Source of the DNA: Verrucomicrobiaceae bacterium
GTDB lineage: Bacteria; Verrucomicrobiota; Verrucomicrobiia; Verrucomicrobiales; Verrucomicrobiaceae
NCBI GenBank assembly: GCA_016713245.1
Contig: JADJPM010000004.1
Location: 558,001-622,000, forward strand
Length of the DNA: 64,000 nucleotides
Direction of reading: 5' to 3'
The notes beneath the pieces are model-generated. The model did no database searches. It saw only the letters and a list, made by a program, of their open reading frames with translations, and was not told the origin of the DNA. This document shows, piece by piece, positions 44,649 through 54,871 of this stretch; the stretch's first letter is position 1; every line of letters starts with the position of its first letter. The position numbers and the translations under genes were made by a program.

Positions 44649-46183
44649 CACCTGCCGAAGACTTCCTCCGCATCGCCGCCGATTTCCAACTCGGCAGCCT
44701 CGAAACCGAAATGCAGCACCCGCTGACGACGGATCTCTCCCGCCTCGCCAACGAAAACCTCCCCGAGGCCCTGCGCCTCATGCGTGAGGTCGATCTGCTC
44801 GCTTTGAAGCGTTTCGAAAGCGCCCGCGAAGGCCTCACCGCTCTCGCCACCGCCATTGGCGAAACCTTTGCGAAAGGCAAACGCGTCTATCTCTGCGGCT
44901 GCGGTGCCACCGGCAGGCTCTCGCTCAGCCTCGAAATCTTTTGCCGGCAAGGCGTGCTCCCTTGGCCGCGTGAGGACAGCGTCCGCGCCTTCATGGCCGG
45001 TGGCGATCTCGCCCTCATCAAAGCCATCGAGACCTTCGAGGATCATCCCGAGTATGGCGCACGCCAGCTTGAAGAGCTCGGCTTTGAAGAGGGTGATCTC
45101 CTCATCAGCCCCACCGAAGGCGGCGAGACCCCGTGGGTCATCGGAGCCACCGAACGCGCCACCGAGCTTTCCAGCACGCCGCCGTGGTTCCTCTACTGCA
45201 ATCCCGATGACGTGCTCTCCCGCGCTGCCGAGCGATCCCGCCGCGTCCTTGAAAACCCACGCATTCACAAGCTGAACCTCGCCGTCGGCCCCATGGCCAT
45301 CAGCGGCAGCACCCGCATGCAGTCCAGCACCGTGCTGGAGGCCGCCATCGGCTTCGCTTTGCTTCACGCTCAAAATCCCGCGAAGGCCTTCGATGAGGTC
45401 AAAAACCTTCAAAAGCTCATCGAAGCCCACGACGGCCAGTTTCTCGCTCCCTTCATCGAACGCGAATCCGCGCTCTACGCCCAAAACGGCCACCTCATGT
45501 ATGACGGCGGCCCCTTCGGCATCACCGTCGTCACCGATACCACCGAGCGTGCGCCCACCTTCAGCCTCGCCGCCTTTGAAAAGCAGGACGATCCGCACGC
45601 GCCGCTCTCCTGGTGCCATTTTTATCTCCCTGACGCACCCGATGCCCTCACCGCCTGGCATCACCTCCTCGGCCGCGAGCCACGCACGCTTGAGTGGCCC
45701 GAAGTCTGCCACCTCGCCGGAGCCGATGTGCTCCGCTGCTACGACATGTCCCAAAACGTCGCCGCCATCCGCCAAAGCCGACTCGGCGGCATCGAGCAGC
45801 CCGTCTTCACCCTCCGCGGCGCTGCAGGCCGCATCGAATGGCATCTCGGCGAACATCACCACGTCGAGACGCTCGCCGCGCCGCTCTTCCACACGCACTT
45901 GATGCTCAAGATGTGGATCAACATCCACTCCACCCTCGTCATGGGTCGCATGGGCCGCTACCTCGACAACCTCATGACCTACGTCAAACCAAGCAACAAC
46001 AAGCTCATCGACCGCGCCGCCCGCTACGTCCGCCTCCTCGCCGAAAAACGCACCGGCATCCTGCCCTCCTACGACACCACCATCCACGCCCTCTTCGCCG
46101 AACGCGAGCTCATGCAAATCGGCGAGCCCATCGTGCTCAAGACGCTGAGACGAATCCTCGGCGAAGCCGTCAAGGCGTCGTGA
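44645..46183 (+). CDS. SIS-domain protein, MurQ/GCKR-like
   Basis: The 512-residue protein has a MurQ-like region: KRVYLCGCGATGRLSLSLEIFCRQ is the SIS phosphosugar-binding loop, LISPTEGGETPWVIGA follows, and MAISGSTRMQSSTVLEAAIGF matches the conserved GSTRM motif of N-acetylmuramic acid 6-phosphate etherase. MurQ cleaves MurNAc-6-phosphate to GlcNAc-6-phosphate during cell-wall recycling. The product is much longer than usual MurQ (about 300 residues), with a C-terminal extension of unknown role. The start ATG at 44645 overlaps the PaaK stop by four bases. Confidence 0.78.
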   Translation: MTPAEDFLRIAADFQLGSLETEMQHPLTTDLSRLANENLPEALRLMREVDLLALKRFESAREGLTALATAIGETFAKGKRVYLCGCGATGRLSLSLEIFCRQGVLPWPREDSVRAFMAGGDLALIKAIETFEDHPEYGARQLEELGFEEGDLLISPTEGGETPWVIGATERATELSSTPPWFLYCNPDDVLSRAAERSRRVLENPRIHKLNLAVGPMAISGSTRMQSSTVLEAAIGFALLHAQNPAKAFDEVKNLQKLIEAHDGQFLAPFIERESALYAQNGHLMYDGGPFGITVVTDTTERAPTFSLAAFEKQDDPHAPLSWCHFYLPDAPDALTAWHHLLGREPRTLEWPEVCHLAGADVLRCYDMSQNVAAIRQSRLGGIEQPVFTLRGAAGRIEWHLGEHHHVETLAAPLFHTHLMLKMWINIHSTLVMGRMGRYLDNLMTYVKPSNNKLIDRAARYVRLLAEKRTGILPSYDTTIHALFAERELMQIGEPIVLKTLRRILGEAVKAS

Positions 46184-49100
46184 CTCGCAGCCGGATGAAG
46201 GCTCCGGGAGATGCACCGACGGGTAGGGTGAAGGTATGCACGCGGTTGTTCACCGTGTGCGTGATGCCCGCACTCGACCAACTGCCAGTCTGCAGCGTCT
46301 CGCTCCATTCCGCGATGTAGGTGATGCCAGTCACACCCGCCGGTTCGGTGAAGGTGTATATCAGGTCACCACCACTGCGCACCGCCTGCGGCATCTGCCC
46401 GGCGCTGTTCTGGCCGGGATGCAGGCCCAGGGCATATTCGAGCAGATTGGGAACGCCGTCGCCATCGGGATCAGCGAGATCGCCACCATTGCCGCTGTTG
46501 CTGGTGCTGCCGAAGTGCGTCTGCCGCCAGAAATCGGGCTGGCTGACCACATGGATGGTCATGGTGTTGGGCGTAAGATCGAGGTTGCTGCTGGCACCGT
46601 CATCCTCGACTTGGAAAGTGAAACTGGTGCTGCCAGGAGTGGCGGGGGCAACATAGGTGATCGCAGGCATGCTGTCCGAGGTGTAAATCTGCCCATTATA
46701 ATCCACCGCCGCAAGCCGACGGCCATCTGCGGATGAAGTGATGGCATTCCACTGGCGAGGGCTTTCCTTTGCAGACCAAGTCACCCCAAAATCATTTGAG
46801 ACGTAGATCTGGCCACCTCTTACCACCGCCGCGAGCTTGCTGCCGTCTGCCGAAGAGGTAATGGCTGTCCACTCACGATTGCTTTCCCGTGTTGTCCATG
46901 TCGCCCCATAATCAGATGAAACATGGATCTGGCCCCCGATGACTACTGCCGCAAGCCGGCTGCCATCCGCAGAGCAAGTGATCGAAGACCAACTATAGCT
47001 ATCTTCTGTTCTCCGTGTCCATGTTACCCCTGCATCTGACGATGTGAAGATTCGAGTGGCTGAATAGGCAAATGGGTAGGTGTTGATGTATTCGATGGCT
47101 ATCCCAGCGAGATGGCTTCCGCTTGCTGAGGAAACCACTTGCTGCCAGGCATGGGTCGGCATGACTGTCCACGACACTCCAAAGTCAGTGGAAACAGCTA
47201 ATTTTCCGGCGATTGGTGTGTTGGGACCGAAGAATATTTGATCTAGATCCGCTGCGGCAAGCTTGCTGCCATCAGCCGAGGAAGCGACGGAGCCCCAATT
47301 GCCAACGTTTCCGCGTGGAGTCCATGTCATTCCATAGTCTGTGGAGGTGTGAATTCGTCCGGTTGGTTCTGCTGTGGAGAAGAATTCACTACTAAATGCA
47401 GCTGCCAATTTGCTTCCATCCGCCGACATAGCAATGCGTCCCCAGTAGCCGTCGTCCCCTCTTGGCGTCCAAGTCGCGCCAAAATCTGCTGAGGTGTAAA
47501 TTTGACCGGGGGTGAAAAAACCTAACTCGACTGCGGCGAGTTTGCTGCCATCCGCAGAGGAAGTAATCGAAACCCATGGTCGGCTGCTCTCACGGGGCGT
47601 CCAGATGGAATCCGCCTGGCCGGAAGTATTCACGCGCAGTCCTGCTGTGGCAGGTGTTCCATTCACGTGAAGAACTCCCAATCCCGGCAAACTGCTGAGC
47701 ACAACGCCAGCAAAGGCATTCGGAGGGCTGTCGTCGGGATCACTGAAGCCCCAATCGACCACTTGAAACGAATAAGAGCTCCCGGCAGCGACGGTGACCG
47801 TCTTATTGCTGCCTGACGGGGCCTCGCCAGTGGGATTGACCGTCAGGACAAAGGTGTCGCCGCTCGAATACTGGCCGTCACTCACAGTCACCGTGATGAT
47901 GGAAGTGCCATTTTGGTCAGGGGCGGGAGTGAGAGTCACGCTTCGTGAGCCTCCACTGCCGCCGAACACGATGTTTGAATTGGGGACGAGAGCCGTGTTG
48001 CTCGAAATGCCTGTGACGGAGAGGGCGGAGACGTCCGTGTCCAAGTCATTGACCGAGAAGACAACCGCTCCGGTCGAGGCATCCTCATTGACCGCTTGAT
48101 CGGCAATGTCACTGATCGTGGGCGCATCATTCACCGCGTTCACCGTGACGGTGAAAGTCCGGCTGAAGGTGTTGTTCGAGGCCTGCTGGTCACTCACCGT
48201 GACCGTGATCGTGGCGCTGCCGTTGGCATTCGCCACCGGTGTGTAGCTGAGAGAACCGGTGGTGTTCGGACTGGTGTAGCTGACCGTGGGATGGGGAATC
48301 AGAGACGTGTTGCTCGAGGTGGCCGTGACGAGCAGCGTCTGCTCCTCCAAGGGCCCGGCGGTGATGCCGCTGAAGTGGATGGTTTGAAGTCCAGAATCCT
48401 CGGCGATGGCCGCCGGGCTGGCAATGGCATCCAAGGTGGGTGCATCATTCACCGCGCTCACGGTGATCACAAACGTGTCACTGCTCGACAACTCACCGTC
48501 ACTGGCGGTCGCGGTGATGGTGGCGGTGCCGCTTTGATTCGCCGCGGGAGTCACGTTGACGGTGCGGAACTGGCCGCTTCCGCCGAAGACGATGTTCCCA
48601 TTTGGCACCAGGGTTGTGTTGCTGGAGGAACCCGTGAGTGTGAGTGGATCCGGACCAGATTCGAGGTCACCCACGGTGAAATTCATCACCCCGCTGCTGC
48701 CGTCCTCGCTGGTGTTGGTGTTGAAGATGTCGCTGATGACCGGCGCGTCGTTCACCGCAGTCACCGTGACGGTGAAAGTGCGGCTGATGGTGTTGTTGGA
48801 CACCTGCTGGTCATTCACCGTGACTGTGATGGTGGCGGTGCCACTGGCGTTGGCGACCGGCGTGTAGGTGAGGGTGCCGGTGCTGCTCGGATGGGTATAT
48901 TGAACCGCCGGATTGAGAATCACGCCCGGGTTGTTCGACGAGGCGGTGATGATGAGGCCCTGTGCCTCCAACGGCCCTGAGGTGATGCCGCTGAGGTTGA
49001 TGACCTGCTGTGTGGCGTCTTCAAGAATGGCAGCAGGATTGCTGATGGGGTCCAAGGTAGGCGCGTCGTTCACTGCGTTAACGATGACGTTGAAGGTTTG

Positions 49101-52100
49101 CGAGATGGTGTTGGAGGTGACCTGCCCATCATTGACGGTCACGGTGATGGTGGCGGTGCCGCTCATGTTCGCGACCGGGGTGTAAAGCACGCTGCCGGTC
49201 GTGCCGGGACTGGCGTAGCTCACCGTGGGGTTTGGAATGAGGGCCGTGTTGTTCGAGGTGGCGGTGATCATGAGTGTCTGGCTTTCATTTGGCCCGGCGC
49301 TGATGCCGCTGAGCAGGACCGTCTGCTGAACTGCATCTTCTTGAATAGTTCCGGGGCTGGTGATCGAATTCAGCGTCGGCGGGTCGTTCACGGCGTTTAC
49401 GGTGAGATTGAAGGTGTCACTCGTGGTCGTGGTGCCGTCACTGACGGTCATGGTGATGATGGCGGTGCCGCTTTGATTGGCTGCAGGAGTGAAGGTGACC
49501 GTGCGGCTGGCTCCGCTGCCTCCGAAGACGACGTTTGCCCCCGGCACAAGCGTTGTGTTGCTGGAACTGTGGGTGACGGCGAGAGACGAGGCGGCCGTTT
49601 CCAGGTCGCCTATCGTAAAAGCGAGCGCTCCCGTGTTTCCGTCTTCGTTGATGGCCTGGTCCGTGATGTCTGTGATGGTTGGCGCATCGTTCACCGCATT
49701 CACGGTGACGGAAAAGGTGCGGCTGAAGGTGTTGTTGGACGCCTGCTGGTCGTTCACGGTCACGGTGATGGTGGCGCTACCGTTGGCGTCCGCCACCGGC
49801 GTGTAGGTCAGAGCTCCGGTGGTGTTCGGAGTCGTGTAGCTGACCGTGGGATGCGGAATCAAGCCCGTGTTGTTCGATGTCGCCGTGACGACCAGCATTT
49901 GCGACTCGAATGGGCCTGCGGTGATGCCGGTGAGATTGATCGTCTGCTGCCCGGCATCCTCATTGATGGCTGCCGGACTGGTGATGACATCCAGCGTGGG
50001 CGAATCGTTGACCGCGTTCACGGTGACGAGGAAGGTGCGGCTGAAGGTGTTGTTGGCCGCCTGGCCGTCATTGACGGTCACGGTGATGGTGGCGGTTCCG
50101 CTCATGTTCGCCACGGGGGTGTAAAGCACACTTCCGGTCGTGTTCGGGCTGGTGTAGGTGACGCTCGGCGTCGGAATGAGGGCGGCGTTGTCCGAGGTGG
50201 CGGTGACCGTTAGCGTCTGGCTCTCACCTCCGCCGGCACCGATGCCACTCAGGGTCCGGAATTGCAGTCCGTTGTCTTCGGAGATGGCGGCGGGATTGGT
50301 GATGCTGTTGAGCGTGGGGGCATCGTTCACGGCATTCACGGTGAGGTTGAAGGTATCGCTCGTGCTCACGGTGCCGTCACTGACGGTCACGGTGATGATG
50401 GCCGTGCCGCTCAGGTTTGCCGCAGGCGTGACAGTGACCGTGCGGCTGGCTCCGCTGCCACCGAGGACGATGTTGGCAAGTGGAACGAGCGTTGTATCGC
50501 TGGAGGCACGCGTGACGGTGAGGGAAGAGGCAGCCGTTTCGAAGTCACCGATGGTGAAGGCGAGCGCTCCGGTGTTGACGTCTTCGTCGATAGTTTGGTC
50601 TGCGATGTCGCTGATCGTCGGCACGGCGTTCACACCGGTTCCAGTAAGCGTGATGTCAAAGGTGGCCTCATCGTAGTCATCGCTGAGGATTTGCAGCGTG
50701 GTGCTGCGACTGCCCACAGCCGAGGGGGTGAAGGTCACCATGAAGGTTGTGCTGCCACCTGCGGCCACGCTGCTGCTCATGCCGGTGCTGTTGACGACGA
50801 AATCGGCGGCGTTTCCACCCGTCACAGACACGCCCGTGAGACTCAAAGCACCGTCGCCCGAGTTTTTGACCGTGAAGGTGAGCGGCGTGCTGGTGCCATT
50901 CGTGAGGCTGCCGAAGCTTTGGCTGCCGCCATCGGCGATGTTGGTGCCCACGGGCTGCTCCACCGCGATTTCAGGCCCCAGAGGCAAGGTGAGGACTTTC
51001 GACTCAGACGGGATGCCATTGGTGAAAACCGTCATGAGCAGATGCCCGGGCGCAAAAGCCCCCAAGGCCGTCGAAGTGAATCCGGTGGCACTGGAGCTCG
51101 TCGGCCTTGCCCACATCATCTGCGCATTGCCGAGGCTGCGGAGCTGTACGCGCGGAAAATCCGTCGCCGAGTCCTGGGTGCCGCCGCTTGATCCACCGGA
51201 GATGCCTCGCAAAGCGGTGCCTGTGATCGAAAGCACCCGCCCCCCATTGATCGAGGCCGTGGTGACCTGCGGCTGCCAGGCGCTGTTGAAGCCGAGACCG
51301 AGGTCCAGCAGCTCCGCCGTGTTCAGAGAAGTGGTTCCGGTCGAGCCACCCGCGATGAGCACCTTGCCCGTCGCGAGCAGGGTCAGGATGGGGCTCGTAC
51401 GCACTGAGGACAGCGTCGGACCGCTGCTCCAGGTGCCGGTTGCCGGATTGTAGATCTCGGTGCTGGAAAGAGCTGCGCTCGTACCGGTGCCGCCAGCGAC
51501 CAACACGCGTCCATCCGGCAAAAGCGCCGCCCGATGATCGTAGCGGGCCGTGGCGAGCGGACCCGTGGTGCTCCAAGTGCCCGTGGCCGGATCGAAAAGC
51601 TCGGCGGTGGCCCGTGGCGTGAACGTGCCGGCCAAGTTCCAATCCACATACATGCCTCCTACAACCAGCACCTTGCCATTCGGCAGCAGCGTGGCGGAAT
51701 GGCGCTGACGCGTCTCCGCCATCGCGTTCACGGTGCTCCAAGTGCCAACGGCGGCATCATACAGCTCGCACGAGCCGAAACTGTCCATCGCGAACTGTGA
51801 CGCACCGCCTGTGACGAGCACTTTGCCATTCGGCAGGGACGTCGCCGTGTGCCATAGACGGCCCGTGGCAAGGCTGCCGCTTGTACTCCATGAATTCGTG
51901 GCCGGATCAAAGAGCAATGAAGCGGTGAGGCCGGCAGGAAGACCTCCGCCGGTGATCAGCACTTTGCCCGAAGCCAGAAGCGTGGCGGTTTGCCTGATGC
52001 GTGACGAAGGCATGTTTGGTAGAGCCGTCCAGGTGCCAGCGACCGGGTCGTAAAGTTCCGATTTGTTCGCTGCATCAATCGTGGTATGCCCAGCGAGCAG

Positions 52101-53441
52101 CACCTTGCCATTGGGCATCAACGTGGCCGTTCCTTCCGAGTGACCGGACACCATCGTTCCAGCGCTGCTCCACGTGCCGGTGGCCGGATTGTAGAGATCG
52201 GCCGTGGCCGGGTTCGGATTGCCACCGCTCAGCACCAGAATCTTGCCATCCGGCAGCATCACCGGCTGGGCAGCAGCTCCTGTAGTCGCCTTCGTCCCCG
52301 TGGCACTCCACGCCGGGCTGTTGGAAGCAAAAATCTCCACGCTCGCGAGCGCCGCATCCGCACTGCTCGATCCACCCACGATCACCACACGCCCATCGGC
52401 CAGCAACGTGGCCGTGTGATACTTCCGCGCCGTGGCCAGCGAGGCCGTGGAGGTGCTCCAAGTGCCCGCCGCCGGATCGTAGATCTCCACGGAGGACAAC
52501 GTGCTCGAAGTGCCCAGACCTCCGATGACCACCACCTTGCCATTCGGCAGCAGCGTGGCGCTGTGACCTGAACGTGCCTGGGCCAGCGAACCCGTGGTGG
52601 TGAAGGTATTCGACACAGGATCATACAGCTGAGCAACCGACGAGGGCGACGAGCCATCCGAAGCTGTTCCACCGCCGGCGATGAGGACCTTCCCATTCGG
52701 CAGCAAGGTCGCTGTGTGCCGGAAACGTGTGCTGGCAGCCGTCGGTCCCGCGCTCCATGTGCCGGTGGCAGGATTATAAACCTCCGATGCCGCTGCTGAA
52801 AAGGTGCCCCCTTCGACCAGCACCCGGCCATCCGCCAGCAGCGTGGCCGTGAACCCTGAGTATCTCTCCGCTGTCATGCTGCCCGTGAGTGTCCATGAGC
52901 CAGACGAGGTGTTGTAGGTTTCAGCCGACTTGGGATCGGCCCCGCCACTTCCACCAATCGCCAGCACCCGCCCATCCAGCAACGAGACGGTCGCGTGGCT
53001 GAAGCGGAAGCCGCCGCTCAACCCTCCACCGGATGTCCATGTATCGGAGACAGGATTGTAAATGCTTCCGCTACCATTTCCAAAACCAGCCGGAGAGGCT
53101 CCCACAAAAACCACGCCCCCTAGACACAACACCCGCCCGTCCGGCAGAAGCGTGGCCGTTGCCCTTTTTCGCCGCAGAGAATCCGAACTCACCGTGGACC
53201 ATGCACCCATGACTGGATCAAAGACCTGGGTTGAAAAAATCACTCCTGCATCCGCAATCGTATCCGTCACGCCCCCTCCGGCCACCAACACCCGCCCATC
53301 CGGCAGCAGCGCCGCATTATGCACCATCCGAGCGTCCGTGATCGACGCCGCCGTGGTCATGGAATCAGCCGCTGGGGAGGCGGGTGAAAGGGCAAGCAAA
53401 GCCAGAGCGATGCCTTGGAGCCGGGTGAGGAAGCTTTTCAT
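46170..53441 (-). CDS. Giant secreted Kelch/cadherin-like/Asp-box repeat protein
   Basis: The 2423-residue protein starts with a signal peptide (MKSFLTRLQGIALALLALSPASPA) at the ATG 53441. About residues 35-735 hold 14 Kelch-like motifs of the type HTATLLPNGKVLIAGG. A choice-of-anchor D domain (about 820-935) follows. About 935-1870 holds nine cadherin/Ig-like repeats ending in NDAPT, of two types (A: ADQxINEDxxTGALAF; B: ITSPAAIxED...) in the order A-B-B-A-B-B-A-B-A. Seven Asp-box units (SADGSKLAAV and ADFGATWTPR style) span about 1940-2254, and a calcium-repeat-like DPDGDGVPNLLEYALG segment follows before the C-terminus. Adhesion or surface display is likely. It convergently overlaps the MurQ-like gene by 14 bases. 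Confidence 0.9.
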   Translation of the reverse strand: MKSFLTRLQGIALALLALSPASPAADSMTTAASITDARMVHNAALLPDGRVLVAGGGVTDTIADAGVIFSTQVFDPVMGAWSTVSSDSLRRKRATATLLPDGRVLCLGGVVFVGASPAGFGNGSGSIYNPVSDTWTSGGGLSGGFRFSHATVSLLDGRVLAIGGSGGADPKSAETYNTSSGSWTLTGSMTAERYSGFTATLLADGRVLVEGGTFSAAASEVYNPATGTWSAGPTAASTRFRHTATLLPNGKVLIAGGGTASDGSSPSSVAQLYDPVSNTFTTTGSLAQARSGHSATLLPNGKVVVIGGLGTSSTLSSVEIYDPAAGTWSTSTASLATARKYHTATLLADGRVVIVGGSSSADAALASVEIFASNSPAWSATGTKATTGAAAQPVMLPDGKILVLSGGNPNPATADLYNPATGTWSSAGTMVSGHSEGTATLMPNGKVLLAGHTTIDAANKSELYDPVAGTWTALPNMPSSRIRQTATLLASGKVLITGGGLPAGLTASLLFDPATNSWSTSGSLATGRLWHTATSLPNGKVLVTGGASQFAMDSFGSCELYDAAVGTWSTVNAMAETRQRHSATLLPNGKVLVVGGMYVDWNLAGTFTPRATAELFDPATGTWSTTGPLATARYDHRAALLPDGRVLVAGGTGTSAALSSTEIYNPATGTWSSGPTLSSVRTSPILTLLATGKVLIAGGSTGTTSLNTAELLDLGLGFNSAWQPQVTTASINGGRVLSITGTALRGISGGSSGGTQDSATDFPRVQLRSLGNAQMMWARPTSSSATGFTSTALGAFAPGHLLMTVFTNGIPSESKVLTLPLGPEIAVEQPVGTNIADGGSQSFGSLTNGTSTPLTFTVKNSGDGALSLTGVSVTGGNAADFVVNSTGMSSSVAAGGSTTFMVTFTPSAVGSRSTTLQILSDDYDEATFDITLTGTGVNAVPTISDIADQTIDEDVNTGALAFTIGDFETAASSLTVTRASSDTTLVPLANIVLGGSGASRTVTVTPAANLSGTAIITVTVSDGTVSTSDTFNLTVNAVNDAPTLNSITNPAAISEDNGLQFRTLSGIGAGGGESQTLTVTATSDNAALIPTPSVTYTSPNTTGSVLYTPVANMSGTATITVTVNDGQAANNTFSRTFLVTVNAVNDSPTLDVITSPAAINEDAGQQTINLTGITAGPFESQMLVVTATSNNTGLIPHPTVSYTTPNTTGALTYTPVADANGSATITVTVNDQQASNNTFSRTFSVTVNAVNDAPTITDITDQAINEDGNTGALAFTIGDLETAASSLAVTHSSSNTTLVPGANVVFGGSGASRTVTFTPAANQSGTAIITMTVSDGTTTTSDTFNLTVNAVNDPPTLNSITSPGTIQEDAVQQTVLLSGISAGPNESQTLMITATSNNTALIPNPTVSYASPGTTGSVLYTPVANMSGTATITVTVNDGQVTSNTISQTFNVIVNAVNDAPTLDPISNPAAILEDATQQVINLSGITSGPLEAQGLIITASSNNPGVILNPAVQYTHPSSTGTLTYTPVANASGTATITVTVNDQQVSNNTISRTFTVTVTAVNDAPVISDIFNTNTSEDGSSGVMNFTVGDLESGPDPLTLTGSSSNTTLVPNGNIVFGGSGQFRTVNVTPAANQSGTATITATASDGELSSSDTFVITVSAVNDAPTLDAIASPAAIAEDSGLQTIHFSGITAGPLEEQTLLVTATSSNTSLIPHPTVSYTSPNTTGSLSYTPVANANGSATITVTVSDQQASNNTFSRTFTVTVNAVNDAPTISDIADQAVNEDASTGAVVFSVNDLDTDVSALSVTGISSNTALVPNSNIVFGGSGGSRSVTLTPAPDQNGTSIITVTVSDGQYSSGDTFVLTVNPTGEAPSGSNKTVTVAAGSSYSFQVVDWGFSDPDDSPPNAFAGVVLSSLPGLGVLHVNGTPATAGLRVNTSGQADSIWTPRESSRPWVSITSSADGSKLAAVELGFFTPGQIYTSADFGATWTPRGDDGYWGRIAMSADGSKLAAAFSSEFFSTAEPTGRIHTSTDYGMTWTPRGNVGNWGSVASSADGSKLAAADLDQIFFGPNTPIAGKLAVSTDFGVSWTVMPTHAWQQVVSSASGSHLAGIAIEYINTYPFAYSATRIFTSSDAGVTWTRRTEDSYSWSSITCSADGSRLAAVVIGGQIHVSSDYGATWTTRESNREWTAITSSADGSKLAAVVRGGQIYVSNDFGVTWSAKESPRQWNAITSSADGRRLAAVDYNGQIYTSDSMPAITYVAPATPGSTSFTFQVEDDGASSNLDLTPNTMTIHVVSQPDFWRQTHFGSTSNSGNGGDLADPDGDGVPNLLEYALGLHPGQNSAGQMPQAVRSGGDLIYTFTEPAGVTGITYIAEWSETLQTGSWSSAGITHTVNNRVHTFTLPVGASPGAFIRLRVTTP

Positions 53442-53511
53442 GGTGGAATGCGGCTTTTTAGCATGCCGCCCCACTCAAGCGCACTCTCTTTTTTGTCACG
53501 AATCTCTGCTT

Positions 53512-54822
53512 CTACTGCTGCGGCAACTCCAGCTTCAGCCGTTCCCCGCCGCGCAGGATGACGCTGGGGATCTTCTCGCCGGGGAGATTGCTCAGGAGAA
53601 GGTGGCCGATGAGGGCGCTCTCGGTCATGCGGGTGTTTAGATCGCCGATCTCCAGGATGAGGTCGTCTTTTTGGAAGCCGGCCTTCTTCGCGGCGGCGTG
53701 GGGACCGTATTGGCCGACGTGGAAAATCTTGAGCGCCATCTGCTCCTTCGTGAGGCCGAGCTGCTCCCGCGTGGCATCATCGAGGTCATCCATTTTCATG
53801 CCGCCAAAGGCCATCGCACGCATGGGCCAGGTGCCGACGCGTTTCGAGATGTCGGATTTGTTTCGCCAGGCAGGCGGCAGGGTGAGGCGCAGCTCGAGCG
53901 ATTCGCTGCTGCGTTTCACCTTTGCCAACAGCGTGCCGCTGGCAGGCGCACGATGCAGCACCCAGCTCACATCGGCGATGGAGATGAGTGGCTGCTGGTT
54001 GAGCTCGATGATTTCATCCCCGGCTTGGAAGCCAGCGCTGGCGGCAGGTGTGCCCGCAGCCACGGCCTCCACCTTCGCCACTGCATCGGTGGCCAAAGTA
54101 ATGCCCAGCACCTCGATGGAGGGCTGCGGGTAGATCCATTCCACCGGCACCGGCTTGCTCTGGCTGCGGTAGTGAGCGCGGAAGGCATCGCCCACCATGT
54201 GGCAGTGCACGCAGCTTTGGACGACCTTCCCGTCCCAATCGAGCTTGCTCTGATACTTCTCGGCCAGCGTGGGAAATTCTACGGGCGTCTGGTAAGGCAC
54301 CGGACCGCCTTGCTTGCCCGCCAGCGTGGCTTTGTTCGCCGGATAACCTTGATGCAGGGCCAAGGCGGCTTCGAGAGCCTGGCGAAAGCTGGCCGTGGTT
54401 TTGTTCAGCGGGTCCTTCTGATGCAGCCAGGAGCCGAAGCGACCGTACACCGTGCCATCGCCATTGAACATGAGCGCGGAGAAGGACAGATCGAAATCAA
54501 ACTGGAAGCGGGCGAGGTCGAGAGCATTGGCATTGATGATGCGCACGCACACAAACTGATCGAGCAGCGGGATGAGTTCCTTTTCCTGAAGCACTGCGGC
54601 ATCCATGCCAGCACAGGAAAGGCAAGGCACGCAGCGCAAAATGACGAGCAGCGGCTTCTTCGTCGTCTTCGCCAGCTTGAAGCCGGATTCGACGTCGTTG
54701 TAATTCCAGCGTGCATCCGCCTCAAAGGTCGCCTTGTCACCGCGGACGGCTCCTTCGCGGTCCTTGACCGTTTCAGCGATAAGGAGGCCGGAGAGGCCAA
54801 GCAGGGCGATGAGAGCTTTCAT
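53512..54822 (-). CDS. Secreted thioredoxin-like protein with CXXCH and two PDZ domains
   Basis: The 436-residue protein starts MKALIALLGLSGLLIAETVKD, a signal peptide. A thioredoxin-fold region follows (KTTKKPLLVILRCVPCLSC, with C64, C67 and C70 in a CxxCxxC arrangement). A CVHCH motif at C204-H208 could bind heme c or a metal. PDZ domains lie near 235-310 (VAAGTPAASAGFQAGDEIIELNQQ) and 375-425 (AAAKKAGFQKDDLILEIGDL). A redox-linked periplasmic protein, possibly sensing or handling cytochrome-like clients, is an inference. The first 24 residues of the longer frame are not family-like, so the ATG at 54822 is used. Confidence 0.78.
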   Translation of the reverse strand: MKALIALLGLSGLLIAETVKDREGAVRGDKATFEADARWNYNDVESGFKLAKTTKKPLLVILRCVPCLSCAGMDAAVLQEKELIPLLDQFVCVRIINANALDLARFQFDFDLSFSALMFNGDGTVYGRFGSWLHQKDPLNKTTASFRQALEAALALHQGYPANKATLAGKQGGPVPYQTPVEFPTLAEKYQSKLDWDGKVVQSCVHCHMVGDAFRAHYRSQSKPVPVEWIYPQPSIEVLGITLATDAVAKVEAVAAGTPAASAGFQAGDEIIELNQQPLISIADVSWVLHRAPASGTLLAKVKRSSESLELRLTLPPAWRNKSDISKRVGTWPMRAMAFGGMKMDDLDDATREQLGLTKEQMALKIFHVGQYGPHAAAKKAGFQKDDLILEIGDLNTRMTESALIGHLLLSNLPGEKIPSVILRGGERLKLELPQQ

Positions 54823-54871
54823 GCCTTCATTTGGACAGAAAGGACGCCGAATGACAAGCGTCTTCCTTCGC

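Noticed and set aside
48096..50213. Long plus-strand ORFs inside the giant repeat gene
   Set aside because: They are shadow frames of the repeated cadherin-like units and have no domain pattern of their own.
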